The notes under the pieces: generated by a model
Seen by the model: only the letters and a program-made list of their open reading frames with translations
What the model was told of the DNA's origin: nothing
Databases searched by the model: none
Source: Blautia sp. BIOML-A1
GTDB lineage: Bacteria; Bacillota; Clostridia; Lachnospirales; Lachnospiraceae
Reading direction: 5' to 3'
DNA: 64,000 nucleotides
Assembly: GCF_009883055.1 (NCBI RefSeq)
Contig: NZ_WWVR01000004.1
Location: forward strand, 1-64,000
Shown: one piece after another, positions 8,387 to 16,360 of the stretch
Numbering within the stretch: position 1 is the stretch's first letter
Layout: each line of letters opens with the position of its first letter
Made by a program: the position numbers and the translations under genes

Positions 8387-9544
8387 ATGACGGGAATATT
8401 ACAACAGATAATGGGTACCATGGAACAGACACGGACAATGTCGGCCCTGGACAGTGTTTCAATGATCGGATTTGCAGCTCTTCTTGTTCTGGGAATAATC
8501 AACTGTGTCCTTGGATACAGACTGCTTCGTTTCTGGATGATGCTGTTCGGATTCCTGATCGGAGGCGGTATTGGTCTTGGTGTGGCCTATACTATGGGAA
8601 TTCAGGAAAAATATATGTATGCGGTGATTATGATCGGAGTTGGAATTCTGCTTGCAGTGATCGCTTTCCTCAGTTACAAGATCGGAATTTTTGTGATCGG
8701 AGCCGGTATTGGACTGGGACTTGGAATTTATGTGTTTCATCCGACTACTTCGCTGGTCTTTTTCTTCTGTCTTCTGCTGGGAGTCGGACTTGGTGCACTT
8801 GCCATGAAATGGGCAAGAGAAGTTCTGATCGTTGGAACCAGTCTTCTTGGAGGTGCGATGGCGGGGATTTCGCTGGCAAAGCTTGGAGGACTGGATGATA
8901 TTCCCTATGGTTTGGGACTGAGTGCACTCTGTGCTTTACTTGGTATGCTGATTCAGTTTGCGACAAATCGCCGTGTCGTAATAGAAGAAGAGGAATATGA
9001 GCCGGAAAGGGTCAAAAAAGTCAAAAGAAATCCCGGCTACAGGGACAGCGCTGAGTATCCTTCAGACAGAAGAGCGGCAATAGAAGAAGAATCAGGATGC
9101 CAGAGAAAGCCTAAGAGTCGTGAGACCAATTCGCAAGAATATGCTCCTGCCAGACGGAAGCGAGTGGTAGATGTTCCGCTTGAAAATAAAAAAACACGCA
9201 GGACCAGACAGGACGAACAGGAACTGGATTTGGAGGGGACTGTGGTATATCGCCCGAAGAGGTCTGCGGCATCTGCAGACAGAACTGTAAATGTCAGAAG
9301 CGGTAATGTCAGAAGTGCGGGGAAGACCAGACATGATATTTATGAGAAGGATCGGTATGATGATTACTATGATGATTATGATGATGGATATTATGACAGA
9401 GAACCGATCGATGAAGAATTTCTGGATGAGCAGGTGATTCAGGAAATGATGGATGAGGATGACCGCGAGGGAGAAGAAATATGGAATAAGATTTCCAGAA
9501 AGAATACAAAGAAAAACACCGGACGAAACAAAAATGCCAGGTAA
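8387..9544 (+). CDS. DUF4203-type multi-pass membrane protein with charged cytoplasmic tail
   Basis: A 385-residue protein. Residues about 20-200 hold seven or so short Gly-rich hydrophobic segments (for example FLIGGGIGLGVAY and GAGIGLGLGIYV), the pattern of DUF4203/TMEM198-like proteins. From about residue 205 it becomes a long hydrophilic tail rich in Arg, Lys and Glu and ending in clusters of Asp and Tyr. The function is unknown. The start at 8387 is clear: AGGAGG ends 6 bases upstream and the membrane domain begins soon after. An in-frame extension to 8126 overlaps the preceding gene and is not credible. It lies between a transglutaminase-like gene and ybaK. Confidence 0.65.
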   Translation: MTGILQQIMGTMEQTRTMSALDSVSMIGFAALLVLGIINCVLGYRLLRFWMMLFGFLIGGGIGLGVAYTMGIQEKYMYAVIMIGVGILLAVIAFLSYKIGIFVIGAGIGLGLGIYVFHPTTSLVFFFCLLLGVGLGALAMKWAREVLIVGTSLLGGAMAGISLAKLGGLDDIPYGLGLSALCALLGMLIQFATNRRVVIEEEEYEPERVKKVKRNPGYRDSAEYPSDRRAAIEEESGCQRKPKSRETNSQEYAPARRKRVVDVPLENKKTRRTRQDEQELDLEGTVVYRPKRSAASADRTVNVRSGNVRSAGKTRHDIYEKDRYDDYYDDYDDGYYDREPIDEEFLDEQVIQEMMDEDDREGEEIWNKISRKNTKKNTGRNKNAR

Positions 9545-9565
9545 GAGGCAGGAAAGAAGGACAGA

Positions 9566-10048
9566 ATGGCAAAAGAAGCAAAGACAAATGCAATGAGGAT
9601 GTTGGATCGTCAGAAAATCAAATACGAGGCATTTCCTTATGAATGTGATGAGTTTATAGATGGAATCCACAGTGCTGACTTAATCGGTGCACCCTATGAG
9701 CAGTCGTTTAAAACGCTTATTATGGAGGGAAAAAGCGGAGGATATTATGTGTTTGTAGTGCCGATAGAGAAGGAAGTTGATCGTAAGGCGGCTGCCAGAG
9801 CTGTCGGAGAGAAAGCAGTTGACATGATACATGTCAAAGATATTCTCAAGATCAGCGGATATGTGAGAGGTGGCTGCAGTCCTCTGGGAATGAAGAAACC
9901 ATATCCGACAGTATATGACGCATCTGCCGGAGATTTTTCTGAGATTTATGTGAGCGGAGGAAGGATAGGCCTCACACTTAAGGTTCCTCTGAAGCCACTT
10001 CTTGAGGTTACAAATGGGAAGCTTGCAGATATTACAATGAAAGACTGA
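9566..10048 (+). CDS. ybaK: Cys-tRNA(Pro)/Cys-tRNA(Cys) deacylase, YbaK/EbsC family
   Basis: A 160-residue cytoplasmic editing enzyme that hydrolyses mischarged Cys-tRNA(Pro), preventing cysteine insertion at proline codons. The YbaK fold is recognised from the N-terminal TNAMRMLDRQKIKYE helix, the FKTLIMEG strand with the conserved Lys (about residue 50), and the GYVRGGCSPLGMKK loop (about 97-110), which is the family signature. The length is normal. It is the last gene of the run starting at 7123, and a bidirectional terminator separates it from the convergent ABC-F gene. Confidence 0.92.
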   Translation: MAKEAKTNAMRMLDRQKIKYEAFPYECDEFIDGIHSADLIGAPYEQSFKTLIMEGKSGGYYVFVVPIEKEVDRKAAARAVGEKAVDMIHVKDILKISGYVRGGCSPLGMKKPYPTVYDASAGDFSEIYVSGGRIGLTLKVPLKPLLEVTNGKLADITMKD

Positions 10049-10082
10049 TAGCTGTGAAGGTACTGAAGTGAACAGTTATATA

Positions 10083-10124
10083 AAAATCCCCTGTGCTGTC
10101 TGATGACAGAAGCAGGGGATTTTG
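10083..10124. terminator. Bidirectional terminator between ybaK and the ABC-F gene
   Basis: AAAATCCCCTG pairs with CAGGGGATTTT around a smaller inner stem. Both strands end in T-runs, as suits two convergent genes. Confidence 0.85.
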
Positions 10125-10159
10125 TTACTTTATAATATTCAAAAAATATACGCCAATCC

Positions 10160-11800
10160 TTAGTTATCGGATGCATCTTCCTCGTTGATCTCGAATACAT
10201 GACGTTTCTTGGCCATTTCATCGCTTGCCAGATATTCGTCGTAGGTTGTGATCTTGTCGATCAGTTTTCCGTCAGGAAGGATTTCCATGATGCGGTTTGC
10301 AGTTGTCTGCACAAACTGATGGTCGTGTGAGGTAAAAAGAATAACACCCGGGAATTTGATCAGACCATTGTTGAGTGCAGTGATGCTTTCCATATCGAGG
10401 TGGTTGGTAGGCTCGTCAAGGATCAGGATGTTGGCACCGGAGATCATCATCTTGGATAACAGACAACGAACTTTCTCACCACCGGAGAGAACACGGACTT
10501 TCTTGACACCGTCTTCGCCAGGGAAAAGCATTCTTCCGAGGAAACCACGCACATAAGTTGCATCCTTGATCTCGGAATACTGTGTCAGCCAGTCTGTAAT
10601 GGTAAGATCATTGTCGAATTCCTGTGTATTGTCCTTCGGGAAATAAGCCTGGGAAGTAGTAACACCCCATTTGTAAGTTCCTTCATCCGGTTCCAGTTCA
10701 CCAGTAAGGATGCGGAAGAAAGTAGTGATTGCCTGTTCGTTGGCACCGACAAAAGCAACCTTGTCATCATGGCCGAGTGTAAAGCTGATGTTGTCAAGAA
10801 CTTTAACGCCATCGATAGTCTTGGAAAGGTTTTCTACCATGAGGACTTCATTTCCGATCTCGCGGTTTGGACGGAAATCAATGTAAGGATATTTACGGCT
10901 AGACGGACGCATATCGTCAAGCTGGATTTTTTCCAGGGCACGCTTACGGGAAGTTGCCTGCTTGGATTTGGATGCGTTGGCACTGAATCGGGAAATAAAT
11001 TCCTGAAGTTCTTTGATTTTTTCTTCTTTTTTCTTGTTGGCTTCCTTCATCTGTTTGATGAGAAGCTGGCTGGATTCGAACCAGAAATCATAGTTTCCGG
11101 CATACAGCTGAATCTTGCCATAATCAATATCCGCAGTATGTGTGCAGACTTTATTAAGGAAATAACGGTCATGGGATACAACGATGACGGTATTGTCAAA
11201 GTTGATCAGGAATTCTTCGAGCCATTCGATAGCCGGAAGATCAAGATGGTTGGTAGGCTCATCGAGGAGAAGGATATCCGGGTTTCCAAAAAGTGCCTGT
11301 GCCAGAAGAACCTTGACCTTCTGGCTTCCGGTAAGGTCAGCCATCTGTGTATAGTGGAGTTCGGATTCGATGCCAAGTCCGTTAAGAAGAGTTGCGGCAT
11401 CGGATTCTGCTTCCCAGCCGTTCATCTCTGCGAATTCACCTTCGAGTTCGCTTGCACGGATTCCATCTTCGTCAGTGAAATCTTCCTTGGCATAGATGGC
11501 TTCTTTTTCTTTCATAATCTCATACAGTCTGGCATTTCCCATAATGACGGTATCAAGAACCTGAAAGGAGTCGTATTTGAAGTGATCCTGCTGCAGGAAA
11601 GAAAGACGCTGACCGGGAGTGATCACAATGTCTCCGTTGGTCGGCTCAAGCTGTCCGGAAAGAATTTTAAGGAAAGTAGACTTACCGGCACCGTTGGCAC
11701 CAATCAGACCATAGCAGTTTCCTTCTGTGAATTTGATGTTGACATCTTCAAAAAGAGCCTTCTTGCCAACACGCAGTGTAATATTATTTGCTGAAATCAT
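10160..11800 (-). CDS. ABC-F family ATPase (YkpA/YbiT-like)
   Basis: A 546-residue soluble protein with two ABC ATPase domains and no membrane segments. Domain 1 has Walker A GANGAGKST (about residues 34-42) and Walker B ILLLDEPTNHLD; domain 2 has a signature LSGGEKVR and Walker B LILDEPTNHLD. The P-loop of domain 2 reads GANEQAITT, a degenerate Walker A lacking the GKS/T core, as is common in the YkpA/YbiT branch. The Lys-rich linker (about 240-300) is the P-site tRNA interaction motif of ABC-F factors. It probably binds the ribosome during translation; nothing suggests antibiotic resistance. It runs opposite to its neighbours as a single gene. Confidence 0.88.
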   Translation of the reverse strand: MISANNITLRVGKKALFEDVNIKFTEGNCYGLIGANGAGKSTFLKILSGQLEPTNGDIVITPGQRLSFLQQDHFKYDSFQVLDTVIMGNARLYEIMKEKEAIYAKEDFTDEDGIRASELEGEFAEMNGWEAESDAATLLNGLGIESELHYTQMADLTGSQKVKVLLAQALFGNPDILLLDEPTNHLDLPAIEWLEEFLINFDNTVIVVSHDRYFLNKVCTHTADIDYGKIQLYAGNYDFWFESSQLLIKQMKEANKKKEEKIKELQEFISRFSANASKSKQATSRKRALEKIQLDDMRPSSRKYPYIDFRPNREIGNEVLMVENLSKTIDGVKVLDNISFTLGHDDKVAFVGANEQAITTFFRILTGELEPDEGTYKWGVTTSQAYFPKDNTQEFDNDLTITDWLTQYSEIKDATYVRGFLGRMLFPGEDGVKKVRVLSGGEKVRCLLSKMMISGANILILDEPTNHLDMESITALNNGLIKFPGVILFTSHDHQFVQTTANRIMEILPDGKLIDKITTYDEYLASDEMAKKRHVFEINEEDASDN

Positions 11801-11974
11801 AAAGTACCTCTTTTCTTGATTATGGTTTCTTAGTATTCTTTTTGTTTTTTATGCATTCACACCTCATTGTACAGTAAAAAGAGGATTTTGCAAGACTTAA
11901 TCCCGGATTTTTCCGAAAAAACAGAGAAGCTGTTGAATTTGATTAAAATAAAGATGATAAGATATAAAAAAATG

Positions 11975-12003
11975 TTGAATTTATACAAAGATGTTGATAT
12001 AAT
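11975..12003 (+). promoter_or_regulatory. Promoter for the Rrf2-type regulator
   Basis: TTGAAT (11975-11980) and TATAAT (11998-12003) are 17 bases apart. The leader before the ATG at 12103 would be about 90 bases. Confidence 0.65.
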
Positions 12004-12102
12004 CTACAGGATGAGCTGTAGTAAGAAACAAAAGGTACGAAAACAAATAAAGGGCATATTGGAGAAGGATGCCTGAGAGACAGTTGGGAGAGGGCTTAAA
12101 CT

Positions 12103-12525
12103 ATGTTGATTACCAGGGAATGTGATTATGCAGTCAGGGTCGTCCGTGCACTTGCGGACAGCAGGAGAATGAGTGTGGGTGAAATCTGTGAAAAGGAATT
12201 TATCACAGCACCGTTTGCTTACAAGATTCTCAAGAAGCTTCAGAAAGCGGGGATCGTAAAGGGATTCCGGGGAGTACATGGGGGGTACTCACTGAATCGG
12301 GTGGCGAAAGAGCTGACACTTTATGATGTCTATACGGCGATAGATCCGGAATTCTTTATTATAGACTGTCTGGAGCCGGGATATCAGTGTACGTGTGATG
12401 GGAGCGGAAACCAGGCATGTACGGTACACAGGGAGCTTCAAAGAGTTCAGAAAGAACTATGCAAAATGCTTCAGGAGAAGAATCTGGAGGATATTTTTCA
12501 TTTGGAAAACAGAAACAGGCTGTGA
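12103..12525 (+). CDS. Rrf2-family transcriptional regulator with a four-cysteine cluster
   Basis: A 140-residue DNA-binding protein. The N-terminal winged helix starts with MLITRECDYAVRVVRALA, and the GFRGVHGGYSL wing is diagnostic of Rrf2/IscR/NsrR proteins. The effector region holds Cys89, Cys96, Cys98 and Cys106, a spacing able to bind an Fe-S cluster, though not identical to the three-Cys set of IscR. It is therefore a candidate redox or Fe-S sensor. Directly downstream lies nifJ, a large Fe-S enzyme whose promoter carries a palindrome, so regulation of nifJ is a reasonable inference. The start follows a GGGAGAGGG ribosome site. A terminator separates it from nifJ. Confidence 0.85.
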   Translation: MLITRECDYAVRVVRALADSRRMSVGEICEKEFITAPFAYKILKKLQKAGIVKGFRGVHGGYSLNRVAKELTLYDVYTAIDPEFFIIDCLEPGYQCTCDGSGNQACTVHRELQRVQKELCKMLQEKNLEDIFHLENRNRL

Positions 12526-12554
12526 GAGAACAGCCATAGTGGATGTCAGAAATT

Positions 12555-12594
12555 GTTGCAGTTCACCAAAAGTAAGCGGACTGCAACTTTTTTT
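12555..12594 (+). terminator. Intrinsic terminator after the Rrf2 gene
   Basis: GTTGCAGT (12555-12562) pairs with ACTGCAAC (12580-12587), followed by seven T. Confidence 0.85.
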
Positions 12595-12629
12595 GTATGT
12601 AAATATATACAGAAAAATTACAATCCAGA

Positions 12630-12659
12630 TTGGACAATCCAAAAGGCTTATGCTATAAT
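12630..12659 (+). promoter_or_regulatory. nifJ promoter with a palindrome over the -35 box
   Basis: TTGGAC (12630-12635) and TATAAT (12654-12659) are 18 bases apart, with a TGC extended -10. The -35 box lies in a perfect 13-base palindrome, TTGGA-CAA-TCCAA (12630-12642), a likely operator. Confidence 0.65.
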
Positions 12660-12738
12660 AATGAATGGACTTTTAGACCACATACTGGTCTAGAGATAAA
12701 AATTATTTTCATCATACCTTTAAGGAGGAAAACAAACT

Positions 12739-15700
12739 ATGGCAAGAAAGATGAAAACCATGGATGGTAACCATGCAGCCGCTCATGCTTCTTATGCATA
12801 CTCAGATGTAGCTGCTATTTACCCGATTACTCCTTCATCTGTTATGGCGGAAGCAACAGATGAGTGGGCTACTCAGGGAAGAAAGAACATTTTTGGACAG
12901 GAAGTACAGGTTACAGAGATGCAGTCTGAGGCAGGTGCTGCAGGTGCAGTACACGGATCTCTGGCAGCAGGTGCCCTGACAACTACTTATACTGCATCCC
13001 AGGGTCTTCTTCTTATGATCCCGAACCTTTACAAAATCGCTGGTGAGCAGCTTCCGGGCGTTATCAACGTATCCGCTCGTGCACTTGCTTCTCACGCACT
13101 TTCTATCTTTGGAGACCACTCCGACGTTATGGCATGTCGTCAGACCGGATGTGCAATGCTCTGCGAATCTTCCGTACAGGAAGTAATGGACCTTACACCG
13201 GTTGCTCATCTTGCAGCAATCAAAGGTAAAGTTCCGTTCATCAATTTCTTCGATGGATTCCGTACATCTCACGAGATCCAGAAGATCGAGACATGGGATT
13301 ATGAGGATCTGAAGGACATGGCAGATATGGAAGCTATCCAGGCATTCCGTGACCATGCACTCAACCCGAACCATCCATGTCAGAGAGGTTCTGCTCAGAA
13401 CCCGGATATCTTCTTCCAGGCAAGAGAAGCATGTAACCCGTTCTACGATGCTCTTCCGGCAGTAGTTCAGGAATACATGGACAAAGTAAACGAAAAGATC
13501 GGAACAGACTATAAACTGTTCAACTACTACGGAGCAGAAGATGCTGAGCACATCATCATCGCTATGGGTTCCGTAAACGATACAATCGAGGAGACAATCG
13601 ATTACCTTGCAGCAGCAGGCAAAAAAGTCGGTGTTGTTAAAGTTCGTCTTTACAGACCATTCTGCGCTCAGGCCCTGATCGATGTTATCCCGGATTCCGT
13701 TAAACAGATCAGCGTTCTCGACAGAACAAAAGAGCCAGGAGCACTTGGCGAGCCTCTGTACCTTGACGTTGTTGCTGCATTAAAGGACAGCAAATTCAAA
13801 GACGTTAAGATCTTTACAGGACGTTATGGTCTTGGTTCCAAAGATACTACACCGGCACAGATCGTTGCAGTATATGAGAACACAACAAAAGAAAAATTCA
13901 CAATCGGTATTGTTGATGATGTTACAAACCTTTCCCTGGAAACAGGTGCACCGCTTGTTACAACTCCTGAAGGAACTACAAACTGTAAGTTCTGGGGACT
14001 TGGAGCAGATGGTACTGTAGGTGCAAACAAGAACTCCATCAAGATCATCGGTGATAACACAGACATGTACGCTCAGGCTTACTTCGATTATGACTCCAAG
14101 AAGTCCGGCGGTGTTACAATGTCTCACCTTCGTTTCGGTAAGAAACCGATCAAATCCACATACCTGATCCACAAAGCAAACTTTGTTGCATGTCATAATC
14201 CGTCCTATGTAAACAAATACAACATGGTTCAGGAACTTGTTGACGGTGGTACATTCCTTCTTAACTGTGCATGGGATATGGAAGGTCTTGAGAAACATCT
14301 TCCGGGACAGGTTAAAGCATTCATTGCTAACCATGGTATCAAATTCTACACCATCGACGGTGTGAAGATCGGTATCGAGACCGGCATGGGACCAACACGT
14401 ATCAACACAATCCTTCAGTCTGCATTCTTCAAACTTACAGGAATCATTCCGGAAGAGCAGGCAATCGAACTGATGAAAGCAGCTGCTAAAGCTACTTACG
14501 GACGTAAAGGTGATGATATTGTTCAGAAAAACTGGGCAGCTATCGATGCCGGTGCAAAACAGGTTGTAGAGATTCAGGTTCCGGAAAGCTGGAAAGATGC
14601 AGAGGATGAGGGACTCTTCATGGCTCATGCAACTCACGGCGCTCAGGATGCTCAGGATTTCGTAAACAACATCCAGTGCAAGATCAATGCTCAGGAAGGT
14701 AATTCACTCCCTGTATCCGCATTTACAGAATATGTTGATGGTACTACACCGTCCGGAACAGCAGCATACGAAAAACGTGGTATTGCTGTAAACGTACCGG
14801 TATGGCAGCCAGAAAACTGTATCCAGTGTAACCGTTGTGCTTATGTCTGCCCACACGCAGCAATCCGTCCGGTAGCACTGACAGAAGAAGAAGCAGCTAA
14901 CGCTCCTGAGGGAATGGCTACACTTCCAATGACAGGAATGAAAGAATACAAATTCACCATGACTGTATCAGCTTATGACTGTACAGGATGTGGTTCCTGT
15001 GCAAATGTCTGCCCAGGCAAGAAAGGTGCAAAAGCCCTTGCTATGGAAAACATGGAAGCAAACGCAGGACTTCAGAAATTCTTCGATTACGGAAGAGAAC
15101 TTCCGATCAAAGAAGAAGTTGTTGCTAAATTCAAAGAAACAACTGTTAAGGGAAGCCAGTTCAAACAGCCTCTGCTCGAGTTCTCCGGAGCATGTGCAGG
15201 TTGTGGTGAAACACCTTACGCTAAACTGATCACACAGCTGTTCGGTGACAGAATGTACATTGCAAATGCTACAGGATGCTCCTCTATCTGGGGTAACTCT
15301 TCACCGTCTACACCATATACAACCAACGCTAAGGGACAGGGTCCGGCATGGGCTAACTCACTGTTCGAGGATAACGCTGAGTTCGGTTATGGTATGCTTC
15401 TTGCTCAGAGAGCTATCCGTGATGGCCTCAAAGCAAAAGTTGAAGCTGTTGTAGCAGAAGGCAAAGATGAAGCAGTGAAAGAAGCTGGTCAGGAATGGCT
15501 GGATACATTCTCTGTTGGAGCAACAAACGGTGCAGCAACAGACAAACTGATCGCAGCTCTTGAAGCATGCGGATGTGACGCAGCAAAAGAAATCCTTGCT
15601 CAGAAGAATTATCTGTCCAAGAAATCCCAGTGGATCTTCGGTGGTGACGGATGGGCTTACGATATCGGATTCGGTGGTGTTGACCATGTTCTCGCAAGCG

Positions 15701-16275
15701 GACGTGACATCAACGTTATGGTATTCGATACAGAGGTTTACTCCAACACAGGCGGACAGTCCTCTAAATCTACACCGACAGGTGCTATCGCTCAGTTCGC
15801 AGCTGGCGGTAAAGAGACCAAGAAGAAAGATATGGCTTCCATCGCAATGAGCTATGGCTATGTATACGTAGCACAGATCTCTATGGGTGCTGACTTCAAC
15901 CAGACTGTTAAAGCAATCGCTGAAGCAGAAGCTTATCCGGGACCGTCTCTGATCATTGCATACGCTCCATGTATCAACCATGGTATCAAGAAAGGTATGG
16001 CAAAAGCTCAGACAGAAGAAGAACTGGCAGTTAAGTGCGGATACTGGCACAACTTCCGCTTCAACCCGGCAGCAGACAAGAAGTTTGCTCTGGATTCCAA
16101 GACACCGGATATGGAGAACTACATGGACTTCCTGAACGGCGAGGTTCGTTACAACTCCTTACAGCGTCAGAATCCTGAGAAAGCAGCAAGACTGTTTGCT
16201 AAGAACGAATCTGAAGCAAAAGCAAGATATGACTATCTGAATAAGCTCGTAGCTATGTACGGCGAAGAAGAATAA
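12739..16275 (+). CDS. nifJ: Pyruvate:ferredoxin (flavodoxin) oxidoreductase, single chain
   Basis: An 1178-residue cytoplasmic enzyme that oxidises pyruvate with CoA to acetyl-CoA and CO2 and reduces ferredoxin or flavodoxin, the core step of anaerobic fermentation. Domain I begins with YPITPSS (about residue 29). Two 4Fe-4S motifs are CIQCNRCAYVCP (about 694) and CTGCGSCANVCP (about 748). The proximal cluster begins CAGCGE (about 818) and the thiamine diphosphate site includes GDGWAYDIG (about 970) and SNTGGQ. The length is normal. TTA, CTA and TCA codons are almost absent, which points to strong expression. Its own promoter and terminator make it monocistronic. Confidence 0.97.
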   Translation: MARKMKTMDGNHAAAHASYAYSDVAAIYPITPSSVMAEATDEWATQGRKNIFGQEVQVTEMQSEAGAAGAVHGSLAAGALTTTYTASQGLLLMIPNLYKIAGEQLPGVINVSARALASHALSIFGDHSDVMACRQTGCAMLCESSVQEVMDLTPVAHLAAIKGKVPFINFFDGFRTSHEIQKIETWDYEDLKDMADMEAIQAFRDHALNPNHPCQRGSAQNPDIFFQAREACNPFYDALPAVVQEYMDKVNEKIGTDYKLFNYYGAEDAEHIIIAMGSVNDTIEETIDYLAAAGKKVGVVKVRLYRPFCAQALIDVIPDSVKQISVLDRTKEPGALGEPLYLDVVAALKDSKFKDVKIFTGRYGLGSKDTTPAQIVAVYENTTKEKFTIGIVDDVTNLSLETGAPLVTTPEGTTNCKFWGLGADGTVGANKNSIKIIGDNTDMYAQAYFDYDSKKSGGVTMSHLRFGKKPIKSTYLIHKANFVACHNPSYVNKYNMVQELVDGGTFLLNCAWDMEGLEKHLPGQVKAFIANHGIKFYTIDGVKIGIETGMGPTRINTILQSAFFKLTGIIPEEQAIELMKAAAKATYGRKGDDIVQKNWAAIDAGAKQVVEIQVPESWKDAEDEGLFMAHATHGAQDAQDFVNNIQCKINAQEGNSLPVSAFTEYVDGTTPSGTAAYEKRGIAVNVPVWQPENCIQCNRCAYVCPHAAIRPVALTEEEAANAPEGMATLPMTGMKEYKFTMTVSAYDCTGCGSCANVCPGKKGAKALAMENMEANAGLQKFFDYGRELPIKEEVVAKFKETTVKGSQFKQPLLEFSGACAGCGETPYAKLITQLFGDRMYIANATGCSSIWGNSSPSTPYTTNAKGQGPAWANSLFEDNAEFGYGMLLAQRAIRDGLKAKVEAVVAEGKDEAVKEAGQEWLDTFSVGATNGAATDKLIAALEACGCDAAKEILAQKNYLSKKSQWIFGGDGWAYDIGFGGVDHVLASGRDINVMVFDTEVYSNTGGQSSKSTPTGAIAQFAAGGKETKKKDMASIAMSYGYVYVAQISMGADFNQTVKAIAEAEAYPGPSLIIAYAPCINHGIKKGMAKAQTEEELAVKCGYWHNFRFNPAADKKFALDSKTPDMENYMDFLNGEVRYNSLQRQNPEKAARLFAKNESEAKARYDYLNKLVAMYGEEE

Positions 16276-16291
16276 TTCAGAGTTAATGTTG

Positions 16292-16322
16292 GCCGCGGTA
16301 CTCTATGTACCGCGGCTTTTTT
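16292..16322 (+). terminator. Intrinsic terminator after nifJ
   Basis: GCCGCGGTAC pairs perfectly with GTACCGCGGC around a 5-base loop, followed by six T. Confidence 0.9.
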
Positions 16323-16360
16323 CTTCATATCGAACATGGATTTTTATGAAAGAGAATGAC

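Noticed and set aside
10769..11794. 341-codon plus-strand open frame opposite the ABC-F gene
   Set aside because: Antisense shadow; the ABC-F motifs on the minus strand are unambiguous.
11867..12076. 69-codon plus-strand frame before the Rrf2 gene
   Set aside because: It contains the Rrf2 promoter boxes, has no ribosome site and no recognisable features.
13780..14637. 285-codon minus-strand open frame inside nifJ
   Set aside because: Antisense shadow of a highly biased gene.
16286..16360. N-terminal extension of yfhO
   Set aside because: It would translate the nifJ terminator hairpin.
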